This document shows positions 36,235 through 44,226 of a DNA stretch of 64,000 bases, one piece after another. Source of the stretch: Dyadobacter sp. CY347 (GTDB lineage: Bacteria; Bacteroidota; Bacteroidia; Cytophagales; Spirosomataceae); contig NZ_JAKFFT010000013.1 in NCBI RefSeq assembly GCF_021502655.1, positions 38,433-102,432 on the forward strand, in the 5' to 3' direction. The notes below the pieces were generated by a model. The model was not told the DNA's origin, ran no database searches, and saw only the letters and a list, made by a program, of their open reading frames with translations. A program made the position numbers and the translations under genes. The number at the start of each line of letters is the position of its first letter. The first letter of the stretch is position 1.

Positions 36235-37851
36235 ATGAAATTAAATGCAACTGAAAAAAACGCATTGGAATCTGTGGAATACCTTTTGTGGCAAACAAAA
36301 GTGAAGGTAACATCAAGGGGCATAAAGGAAGACTTGATAATGCACCCTGAATTCCCAAGTGTAGCATCTATAAGTGATGCTTTAACCGAATGGCAGGTGC
36401 CTAATATGGCCACTCGTCTCAACTCTGTTCAATTACAGGATATTCCCCTTCCATCCCTTGTGTACTTAAACCTGAATGGTGGAATGCTGGCACCATTAAA
36501 AACGGTTACAGAACATTCTGTGGAATGGCTTGATACCCAAAGAGGGTGGCAAAAAGAACCGATGTTTGATTTTGAACAAAAATGGAATGGCATCACAGTG
36601 CTTTTAGAACCAAGCGAAAAGTCTGGTGAAATTAAATATTCAGAAAAGAGCCGAGAGCAATTTGTAAACAAGCTTAGAATCCCATTTTTGATTTTAGGAA
36701 CGGTGATTTGTTTGACTAGCATTGTTTGTTTGAACTGGAATCAACTACTATCGTTTGGGCATTTTTTTGAGATCTTTTTGGGACTTAAGTTGGCAGGCAT
36801 AGTAGTTGGCGGTTTACTATTATGGCAAAGCCTTGACGGGGACAATCCCTTTCTTCAAAAAATCTGCCATTTAAGCAACAATAGTAATTGTAATGGGATA
36901 CTCCAATCAAAAGCTTCAAAAATAACCTCATGGCTATCATGGTCCGAAGTTGGGTTTTTGTACTTTGTTGGAGGGTTGGCAGCCATGTTTTTCGCGCTAA
37001 TGTGGGCAAATTATTCAGTTATTAAATTTTTGGCTTCATTAAGCTTAGTCGCCTTACCTTATACCATTTATTCAGTTTGGTATCAGGGTTTTGTAGCGAA
37101 GAAATGGTGTGTACTTTGTATATTAATTCAAGTAATACTTTGGGCGGAATCAGCAATTGTTTTGATCTATTTTCGCGAGTACGAATCGGTATGGGATTTA
37201 AGAACATTTACTATTTTATCTCTTGCATTCCTCATGCCCGTGCTAATCTGGACTGCTGTCAAAAAACCTCTAATAGAATCTGGACAATTATTTGATGTCG
37301 GGAGAGAGTTACAGAAAGTGAAGTTTAACGAACATTATATCAAGGCTGCATTCAGTGACCAACCCAAAATGCCGCCAATCTTTAAGGATATGCAAACAGT
37401 GGCAATTGGAAATTTAGATGCGCCAGATATAGTTACTGTGGTAACTAATCCGCTATGTAGTCCCTGTTCCCAAACGCATAATGAGATTAATCAGTTTTTG
37501 GAATATAATACAAACATAAGATGCCAATTTGTGTTTACTGGGCCTCAAAAAGCTTTGGAGATTTCATCAACTTTTTTGAATCCTACAATAAAGAATAAGA
37601 AAGTGCTAATGGATAGCTGGTATCATGATATACAGCAAAATTCAGATACGTGGATCACTTCTCATGACAGCAAAATACAAATAGATGAACAGCTTCGCCT
37701 GCATGCAAGATGGTGTGAAATAGCCGCAGTTTCCGAAACTCCGACAATCTATATTAATGGAGTTAAGTTACCGATAGCTTTTAGAATAAGAGATTTAAAA
37801 GTAATTCTGTCGGCAGTCAACAGGTATCATCACAGCCATATAACTGATTGA
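36235..37851 (+). CDS. VKOR-thioredoxin fusion with C39-like N-terminal domain
   Basis: This 538-residue membrane protein should form disulfide bonds in exported peptides. Residues 1-125 resemble a C39 double-glycine peptidase fold (ESVEYLLWQTKVKVTSRGIK, PEFPSVASISDALTEW) but lack the catalytic cysteine. Residues 145-340 form the VKOR domain: membrane spans, loop cysteines C211 and C219, and the active-site W-C-V-L-C at 291-295. Residues 385-530 are a thioredoxin-like domain with C-S-P-C at 408-411. It ends 47 bp before the six-cysteine precursor gene, strong context for oxidising that peptide. The same domain order is known in Bacteroidota double-glycine peptide loci; the C39-like part may bind the leader. 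Confidence 0.9.
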   Translation: MKLNATEKNALESVEYLLWQTKVKVTSRGIKEDLIMHPEFPSVASISDALTEWQVPNMATRLNSVQLQDIPLPSLVYLNLNGGMLAPLKTVTEHSVEWLDTQRGWQKEPMFDFEQKWNGITVLLEPSEKSGEIKYSEKSREQFVNKLRIPFLILGTVICLTSIVCLNWNQLLSFGHFFEIFLGLKLAGIVVGGLLLWQSLDGDNPFLQKICHLSNNSNCNGILQSKASKITSWLSWSEVGFLYFVGGLAAMFFALMWANYSVIKFLASLSLVALPYTIYSVWYQGFVAKKWCVLCILIQVILWAESAIVLIYFREYESVWDLRTFTILSLAFLMPVLIWTAVKKPLIESGQLFDVGRELQKVKFNEHYIKAAFSDQPKMPPIFKDMQTVAIGNLDAPDIVTVVTNPLCSPCSQTHNEINQFLEYNTNIRCQFVFTGPQKALEISSTFLNPTIKNKKVLMDSWYHDIQQNSDTWITSHDSKIQIDEQLRLHARWCEIAAVSETPTIYINGVKLPIAFRIRDLKVILSAVNRYHHSHITD

Positions 37852-37898
37852 GGATTTTCGAAAGTCAAATATATTATTCACTTTTAAACAATTAAATT

Positions 37899-38114
37899 AT
37901 GTCAATGTCTAGTTTTAGTGCCTTTGTTCTAAGTAGAGCAGAGATGAAAGATGTAAGAGGTGGATGCGGTGTTTCGGCAACTTGTCATTGCCATGGAGGT
38001 TCTGGAAAAGGCTTCACAGGACACTACTGGACTAAATCAGACCTTAAATTCTACATCTCATTATATTGCGGAGGATCTGGAGTTTCCTGTAACGGGACTG
38101 GAAGTTATTGTTAA
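37899..38114 (+). CDS. Double-glycine leader precursor with six-cysteine core
   Basis: The 71-residue peptide has a leader of 22 residues (MSMSSFSAFVLSRAEMKDVR, then GG) and a 49-residue core starting with Cys. The core is rich in Gly and Ser and contains six cysteines, at 23, 29, 31, 57, 64 and 71, so three disulfides or S-glycosylation sites are possible. The leader motif F-x-L-S-R-x-E-M-K-x-V-R-G-G is the Bacteroidota type of double-glycine leader, to be cut by the C39 exporter at 41475. The leader is shared with the short gene at 43930. A bacteriocin-like secreted peptide is the best reading. A strong hairpin follows it. Confidence 0.85.
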   Translation: MSMSSFSAFVLSRAEMKDVRGGCGVSATCHCHGGSGKGFTGHYWTKSDLKFYISLYCGGSGVSCNGTGSYC

Positions 38115-38136
38115 ATAGGCCTAAGTGCGTAGCTAA

Positions 38137-38183
38137 ATTATTTGATAGAAAGTAAATAGCATATTTACTTTCTATCAAATAAT
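38137..38183 (+). terminator. Perfect 22-bp stem hairpin after the precursor gene
   Basis: Arms 38137-38158 and 38162-38183 (TTTGATAGAAAGTAAATA and its complement at the core) are exact complements with a three-base loop, starting 22 bp after the precursor stop. No T-run follows. It may terminate most transcripts, protect the precursor mRNA from 3' decay, and so set a high precursor-to-exporter ratio, a usual device in bacteriocin operons. Confidence 0.7.
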
Positions 38184-38306
38184 AAATAAAAATTAGATAT
38201 GTGTATATACATATTTCACTTTTTATGTATTAGCGATTCGAAGGTAGATCATTTCTGAAACTTGAATAACTTGGGTTCCAGAAAAACATTTTTAATTATA
38301 TATGAT

Positions 38307-38996
38307 ATGAAAGTGCAAAACAGCTTAGTAATTTTTCTTCTCTTTGCTACTCTCGTTTGTAGATCCCAGGGAAACACTATTGTTGGCACATTCCAGGATT
38401 CTAGCTGTAAAGAGAAAGTATTATTTCTTTACAAGTACAATAGTCCATTTAGTGAAGAGCTAATTGACAAACAAAAAAGTATTAACGGTGTAATTACTTT
38501 TCGAAGAAGTGATACAGAAATGAACACTTACCTGCTCAGAGATGGTAAATCAAAAGGAGCGTTATTGTTTATTTGGGATGATGATATAACAATTGATCTA
38601 AATTGTGAGAATATTTATGAATCATTAGTATTCAATTCACCCGAAACTAATGAATTGAACAAAATAGAAAAGCAAAAATATAATTTGTACATCGTTCCGA
38701 TAATAAAGCTAGATAGTCTGCTTTCACAGTGCCAAAAACAAAATCAGTTTAGCAAAGACAACTCTTGCAAAACCTTAATTATAGAACGAAATACGCTCGA
38801 AACGGAAAACAAGAAATTATTTAATGAATTCACAAAAACCTATATCAAGCGTAACCCAGATTCGTTTGTAAGTCTTTACTACCTCACATACAGTGGTAGT
38901 GAAGTGAGTTTGGAGACGAAAGATATTGAACTCTTTGAGTTTCTTTCGGAAAGACTAAAAAAACACAGCAGGGCAAAAATCTACCAGCAATATTAG
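38307..38996 (+). CDS. Exported protein of the cluster, DUF4369-like
   Basis: The 229-residue product begins MKVQNSLVIFLLFATLVCRS, a signal peptide with a lipobox-like LVC; the ATG at 38262 gives 15 extra residues and a poorer signal. The mature part starts with a short beta-domain (NTIVGTFQDSSCKEKVLFLY) that resembles the DUF4369 domain placed before thioredoxin domains in Bacteroidota, followed by a helical region (NELNKIEKQKYNLYIVPIIK), but no thioredoxin C-x-x-C. It could be an immunity protein, a surface receptor or a disulfide chaperone for the peptide. Assignment is uncertain; position in the cluster is clear. Confidence 0.6.
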   Translation: MKVQNSLVIFLLFATLVCRSQGNTIVGTFQDSSCKEKVLFLYKYNSPFSEELIDKQKSINGVITFRRSDTEMNTYLLRDGKSKGALLFIWDDDITIDLNCENIYESLVFNSPETNELNKIEKQKYNLYIVPIIKLDSLLSQCQKQNQFSKDNSCKTLIIERNTLETENKKLFNEFTKTYIKRNPDSFVSLYYLTYSGSEVSLETKDIELFEFLSERLKKHSRAKIYQQY

Positions 38997-39549
38997 GGTG
39001 TAAGATTCACTGCTAATAAATAAAGTAGATCATGTGAACAAACTCTAAATCAATTGTTAACTTAACGTTAAGGTCTCTTGAATTCATTTTCTGGCTAACA
39101 GATTAAGGGATGGCACTCGTTGTCAAGAGTGGTTTTGTTGCTTTTTTGTATTTTATGTGTCTATATAATCGAATGCTTAAAAATAGTTTCAACACTAATG
39201 AGATTATCTTTATCTATTCATCTATTGATGACAGTATAAACTGCAAAAAATAGTAAAATGAAAGACTTATGAATTGTAAGCACAATTACCGGGTAACCAG
39301 TTGCCGTACAAATTGCCTTTTAAAATGATAAGAATTTATAGGTATTCTGCAATACATGAGATTCGATAATCTGGTAAATTACTCCATTCAAAGGTTGATA
39401 GGGTCGAAAGCAATGAAATTTCATGATATTTACGATGCTGGCGAATAAGCCGACAAAATTGAGTAGCTTAGATTATAAGTTGAAAAATGAATTTAATCGT
39501 CGACAACTTTATTATGCTTTAATTTATAAAATGTTAGGCTAACACAAAT
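38997..39549. other. 550-bp intergenic region inside the cluster
   Basis: AT-rich, with one 12-bp palindrome CTTAACGTTAAG near 39061-39072. No double-glycine peptide or other gene was found. It probably holds a second promoter for the downstream half of the cluster. Confidence 0.4.
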
Positions 39550-40401
39550 ATGAATAAGATAGAGTTCCTGAGGCCTATTTCAATAAAGGGCAAGATTAGA
39601 ATCGGCAAAAAGCATGATGGTGGATATGTAGTATATGGGAAAAACCTGGATAGCGTTGATGTTCTTCTTGCATACGGAGTTGGATGGGACACTGACTTTG
39701 AGGAAAAATTTAATGAGCAGACGGGAAAGGAAGTTTTTATGTTTGATCCAACTATGTTAAAGGGCGAACAAATTATCGATAGATCGGCTCTCTTTCAGCT
39801 AATCTTCCAATTCCAGCTAAGAAGAGCTACAGAATATTTTTATTGGGCAAAGGATTGGAAGTTAAAGTTAGAAAAGCTCAATTCCAAAGGTGTCCATTTT
39901 GTCAACGAGGGAATAAGTACGAAAGGAGAAACTAAGTACAATACATTGGGATGTCATATAGAGAAGTATGGCCTTACAAATAAGCGACTACTTTTAAAAA
40001 TGGATATAGAGAATGCTGAATATGACATCTTTTTAGATGATTCTACGTACATCCATTTGCAAAATGTTACACAAATTATAATTGAATGGCATAATCTAAA
40101 AAATAGACTTCGCGACCTGGGACAGATATTAAATAGACTGAAGCAAGATTTTGAAGTCGTACATATTCACGGCAATAATTATGGAGGCACTTTTGTTTTG
40201 TACAATTTTATGAGTAATAATCAGGAGGACATGGTATTACCAGATGTACTGGAAATGTTGTTAGTAAGAAGAAATGATATATTGCCAGAAGATTATTCCA
40301 CTGATGTTGAAAGGTATCCAATTGCGGATCTAGATTATCCTAACAACCCTCATAACAAAGAATTGGCCGCAGACTTCTGTAATTCATTTATGTCGCCATA
40401 G
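39550..40401 (+). CDS. FkbM-type SAM-dependent methyltransferase
   Basis: The 283-residue protein has the shape of FkbM-family methyltransferases: an N-terminal substrate part (RIGKKHDGGYVVYG), an AYGVGWDTDFEEKF segment at the position of the glycine-rich SAM loop, the acidic FMFDPT strand, and the family signature LLKMDIENAEYDIF near residue 157 followed by IIIEWHNL. Family members O-methylate sugars or natural products. Here it lies between the precursor gene and the second glycosyltransferase, so methylation of the attached sugar or of the peptide is a reasonable inference. Confidence 0.8.
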   Translation: MNKIEFLRPISIKGKIRIGKKHDGGYVVYGKNLDSVDVLLAYGVGWDTDFEEKFNEQTGKEVFMFDPTMLKGEQIIDRSALFQLIFQFQLRRATEYFYWAKDWKLKLEKLNSKGVHFVNEGISTKGETKYNTLGCHIEKYGLTNKRLLLKMDIENAEYDIFLDDSTYIHLQNVTQIIIEWHNLKNRLRDLGQILNRLKQDFEVVHIHGNNYGGTFVLYNFMSNNQEDMVLPDVLEMLLVRRNDILPEDYSTDVERYPIADLDYPNNPHNKELAADFCNSFMSP

Positions 40402-40557
40402 TATTATGAAACTACTGTACTGCGTAGTAAGTCAGATCTAATCATCTAATGCAAGGGGAGTCAAACTCATTTATCATAGTTAGTGTACGTGCTTACATCT
40501 TGAAAGGCTCTCATTACTACAAATAACTTTTTGCTGAAATTTGGTTAATATTAGCAT

Positions 40558-41478
40558 ATGTCTTTGAATTTTGGAACAAAATATTTCTTTTTAGCCTGTC
40601 TTAATGGCGGAAAGAAAGTTATTGACAGGGTTTTAAGCGGTAAATATTTCAAGAAAAGACCTGTTAATCAATTGTTGGATGAAAATTCGGATACGACCGT
40701 GATTCTCACGGTATGGAAGAGAGGCCATCTAGCCGAGCAACTAAATGCACTATCAAATCAAATGCAAAAACCTTGCCAAGTTTGGGTTTATCATTGTGCC
40801 GATCATATTAATATTAAAGGCATTTTGAAACTATATCCAGAAGTTTCTTTAATTCATTCAGCTGTGAATCTAAAATATTTTGGACGGTTTTCGTTAGCGC
40901 AATATGTTACGTCAAAGTTTGTTTGGGTGTTGGACGACGATGTTATACCATCAGTTAATTGGCTTGATATGAGCAAAAAAATGTGTGTTGAACAAAATGC
41001 AATTATAGCCAGTGCAGGACGAATAATTCCCAACGGAGATTATTTTCCAGAACAACCAACAAACACTAGCAGATTTTTTTATGGTGATGTAAGTCCTCGC
41101 TATTCATGGAATTTCTGTCCAGAAAATACCATAGTAGATTTTGGATGTAACAGTTGGTTTTTTCAGAAGCACTGGGTTCAACATTTATGGCAGATTCCCC
41201 CTTTTACTTTGGATACAGCTGAGGATATGCATTTGTCTGCAGTGCTAAATTTGAAGATGGGTATAAAAACAATTGTACCGAAACAGACCGATATTGAATC
41301 AACGGGTAATTTAAAAATCATGTATGGTCGGGATAGAGATGCTTCCTGGATAAAATATGATTTTTTAAAAAAACGAGAACAGGTGTTAAGGTATTTAATA
41401 GACGATCACGGTTGGCAACCTCAACTTTGGTTGAAGAATACTGAACCTGAAAGTTTGTACAACGCATCTGACGTATGA
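40558..41478 (+). CDS. GT-A fold glycosyltransferase coupled to the exporter
   Basis: The 306-residue enzyme has a GT2-like layout: TTVILTVWKRGHLAEQLNAL with the first nucleotide-binding strand near residue 45, a KFVWVLDDDVIPSVNW segment with the D-x-D metal motif at about residues 124-127, and a later TLDTAEDMHLSAVLNLKMGI stretch with the catalytic E-D. Its stop overlaps the ATG of the exporter by four bases (ATGA), so the two are translationally coupled; that makes a role in glycosylating the exported peptide likely. The S-glycosyltransferases of glycocins are also GT-A/GT2 enzymes next to the exporter, but similarity to them was not tested. Confidence 0.8.
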   Translation: MSLNFGTKYFFLACLNGGKKVIDRVLSGKYFKKRPVNQLLDENSDTTVILTVWKRGHLAEQLNALSNQMQKPCQVWVYHCADHINIKGILKLYPEVSLIHSAVNLKYFGRFSLAQYVTSKFVWVLDDDVIPSVNWLDMSKKMCVEQNAIIASAGRIIPNGDYFPEQPTNTSRFFYGDVSPRYSWNFCPENTIVDFGCNSWFFQKHWVQHLWQIPPFTLDTAEDMHLSAVLNLKMGIKTIVPKQTDIESTGNLKIMYGRDRDASWIKYDFLKKREQVLRYLIDDHGWQPQLWLKNTEPESLYNASDV

Positions 41479-43880
41479 ACTTTCCGTACTACAACCAACT
41501 CGACCAAATGGACTGCGGGCCAACGTGTCTGCGCATGATTGCCAAACACTATGGAAAGCATTACACCGCCCAAACTTTAAGGGAAAAAGCAAATATTAGC
41601 CGTGAAGGAGTGTCAATGCTGGGTATTGCAGAAGCGGCCGAAGTTATAGGATTTCGTTCCATTGGTGTAAAAGTAACTCTGGAAAAATTGTTTGTCGAAG
41701 CGCCTCTTCCCTGCGTGTTGCATTGGGGACAAAATCATTTTGTGGTTTTAGTAGCTGTCAGCGGACAGAAATCTGCGGTTAGCCGGCGCTTCCTGTCCGC
41801 AATTTGGGGAGGGCGAAAACCGGTTGCTGATTTGGAATCTTTTTATCTGGATTCTGTAGGCCACCAGAAAGACGCCCCAACTGTAGAAAATAAATCGAGT
41901 ACAAAGCAGTTTATTTTTCACATTGCGGATCCAGCCATGGGTCTTATTACCTATACGGCTTACGAATTTGAAAAACATTGGCTTTCCGGGAATATAGACG
42001 GTAAAAAAGAAGGATTGGCCTTGTTATTAGAGCCCACTGCGCGCTTTTACGAGGAAGAAGGAGAAAAAGTAAATGGTTTGCAGTTAAGTCAGTTATTAGG
42101 CTATCTGTGGGGATACAAAAAACTGGTTGTTCAGTTGGCGCTGGGAATGCTTGTTGGCAGCGGATTATCGTTGCTAATGCCATTTCTCACGCAATCGGTT
42201 GTGGATGTGGGAATTAGTACACAAAATATACCCTTTATTTATCTAATTCTTACTGCACAAATGGTTTTGCTTTGCAGCACAGCAGCGGTCGATTTTTTGC
42301 GCAGTTGGATTTTGCTGCACATTAGCACACGACTTAACCTCACGATTCTATCTGAGTTTCTTGCTAAACTGATGAGGCTGCCCCTTTCCTTCTTTGATGT
42401 AAAGCAATTCGGTGACATCATGCAGCGGATTGGTGATCATCACCGGATTGAGTCCTTTCTTACAGGACAAACATTGAGTGTTTTGTTTTCTCTCTTCAAT
42501 CTGGTTGTTTTCGGTTTTGTGCTAGCTTATTACCATTTGTCTATTTTTTTAGTAGCAGTTGGCGCTTCCGTTTTGTATGCAGTCTGGGTCATATTATTCC
42601 TTAGACAACGCCGGAAGATGGATACAAAGCGTTTTGATGTTTCGTCACGCAACCAAAGCCAGATCGTGCAGCTTATTCAGGGAATGCAAGATATTAAACT
42701 ATCAGGTGCAGAAACATCCAAGCGATGGGAATGGGAAAGAACACAAGCCAAGCTTTTTAAATGGAATGTAAAAAGTTTATCTTTATCTCAATTCCAGCAG
42801 GCAGGGGCACTTTTAATTAATCAGAGTAAAAATATTTTCATCACCTTTTTAGCGGCAAAAGCCGTAGTAGATGGCCAGTTGACATTAGGAGGAATGATGT
42901 CCGTCCAGTATATTTTGGGTCAGATCAACGCTCCTGTTGAGCAGATGATCGGATTTCTACAATCCTGGCAGGATGCGCAAATTAGTTTGGAAAGATTGAA
43001 TGAAGTACATAGCCTCGCAGACGAGGAACCAAGGGATGAATCAAAAAGAAAAAGCTGGGACCAAGACCAAAGTATTATCTTAGATAATATTACGTATACT
43101 TACCCGGGTGCGGGAAATGAACCGGTTTTGAAAAATATTAGTCTCACCATTCCATACGGAAAAACTACTGCAATTGTGGGAACCAGCGGCAGTGGTAAAA
43201 CAACGTTATTAAAATTATTGCTTCGGTTTTATGAACCTCAAAATGGGTATATATCTCTGCAAAAGGGTCAGACCGCAAAACTGGATTTCGAATTAAAGGG
43301 TGTCAAAGACATATTGCTTCAACCGTTAAATAGGAGTGCACTTGACATAAAATATATTTCGCACAAAGCCTGGAGGAAACAATGCGGGGTAGTGATGCAG
43401 GAAGGGTTTATTTTTTCTGATACGATTGCCCGCAATATCGCAGTGAGTGACGAAGTCATTGACCAGGACAGATTGTACCAGGCAGCACATGTGGCCAATA
43501 TCCATGAATTTATAGAATCACTTCCGTTAGGTTATTATACTAAAATAGGCGCCGAAGGTAATGGTATCAGTCAGGGACAAAAACAACGGATACTGATAGC
43601 CCGTTCGGTATACAAAAATCCTCAGTTACTTCTTTTTGACGAAGCAACTAATGCACTCGACGCCAACAATGAAGCTGTTATTATCAGCAATCTTGAAGAA
43701 TTTTTCAAAGGTCGTACCGTCGTTGTTGTAGCGCATCGTTTAAGTACAGTAAAGCACGCCGATCAGATTGTAGTCATGGAAAAGGGTGAAATTGTGGAGA
43801 TTGGAACGCATGCCGAGTTGGTAAACTCGAAGGGAAAATATTTTGAGTTGGTCAGTAATCAGCTTGAACTAGCGGTTTGA
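41475..43880 (+). CDS. C39 peptidase-containing ABC exporter
   Basis: The 801-residue protein should remove double-glycine leaders and export the cores. Residues 1-155 are the C39 domain: Q8, catalytic C14 in QMDCGPTC, H88 in NHFVVL and D152 in ADPA. Between H88 and D152 there is an insertion of about 50 polar residues (97-146) not usual for the family. A membrane domain with six spans (about 195-480) follows, then the ATPase domain: Walker A GTSGSGKTT near 568, signature ISQGQKQR near 698, Walker B LLLFDEATNALD near 718. A second insertion of about 25 residues lies after the Walker A region (KGVKDILLQPLN). It is coupled to the upstream glycosyltransferase; precursor 2 follows 49 bp later. 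Confidence 0.93.
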   Translation: MNFPYYNQLDQMDCGPTCLRMIAKHYGKHYTAQTLREKANISREGVSMLGIAEAAEVIGFRSIGVKVTLEKLFVEAPLPCVLHWGQNHFVVLVAVSGQKSAVSRRFLSAIWGGRKPVADLESFYLDSVGHQKDAPTVENKSSTKQFIFHIADPAMGLITYTAYEFEKHWLSGNIDGKKEGLALLLEPTARFYEEEGEKVNGLQLSQLLGYLWGYKKLVVQLALGMLVGSGLSLLMPFLTQSVVDVGISTQNIPFIYLILTAQMVLLCSTAAVDFLRSWILLHISTRLNLTILSEFLAKLMRLPLSFFDVKQFGDIMQRIGDHHRIESFLTGQTLSVLFSLFNLVVFGFVLAYYHLSIFLVAVGASVLYAVWVILFLRQRRKMDTKRFDVSSRNQSQIVQLIQGMQDIKLSGAETSKRWEWERTQAKLFKWNVKSLSLSQFQQAGALLINQSKNIFITFLAAKAVVDGQLTLGGMMSVQYILGQINAPVEQMIGFLQSWQDAQISLERLNEVHSLADEEPRDESKRKSWDQDQSIILDNITYTYPGAGNEPVLKNISLTIPYGKTTAIVGTSGSGKTTLLKLLLRFYEPQNGYISLQKGQTAKLDFELKGVKDILLQPLNRSALDIKYISHKAWRKQCGVVMQEGFIFSDTIARNIAVSDEVIDQDRLYQAAHVANIHEFIESLPLGYYTKIGAEGNGISQGQKQRILIARSVYKNPQLLLFDEATNALDANNEAVIISNLEEFFKGRTVVVVAHRLSTVKHADQIVVMEKGEIVEIGTHAELVNSKGKYFELVSNQLELAV

Positions 43881-43929
43881 TAATTTGCTTTGTATCGATG
43901 CAATATTTTAAATTTAAAAATAATTCAAC

Positions 43930-44040
43930 ATGAAGGTGAGTATTTCAAGTTTTAGAGAGTTCGATTTAACAAGATTAGAAATGAAATCGGTTAAGGGTGG
44001 CTGTATGCCATCACATTATGAATTCCATCGATCACTATGA
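43930..44040 (+). CDS. Second double-glycine precursor, short core
   Basis: A 36-residue frame encodes a leader of 24 residues (KVSISSFREFDLTRLEMKSV, then KGG) nearly the same as that of the precursor at 37899, and a 12-residue core beginning with Cys (CMPSHYEFHRSL). The leader identity (SSF, F-x-L, R-x-E-M-K-x-V, GGC) rules out chance. The core is too short and too Cys-poor for the same kind of product; it may be a signalling peptide, a second product, or a precursor shortened by a stop codon. It lies between exporter and HlyD gene. Confidence 0.8.
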   Translation: MKVSISSFREFDLTRLEMKSVKGGCMPSHYEFHRSL

Positions 44041-44226
44041 CAATGATCTTAACCAAAAGCTAAAAAATAAGATGAATAATGCCACTTTTTACCAAATGAT
44101 AATTGTAAGAGCTAAACCCATTTCACTTCAATTCTCTATATAAACTACACAATACTGAGGATTGGAAAATAAAGGTATTTCTTTGCGTAAAGTTGATGAT
44201 TTATCCAAGGGCTTCAATTAAATAGT

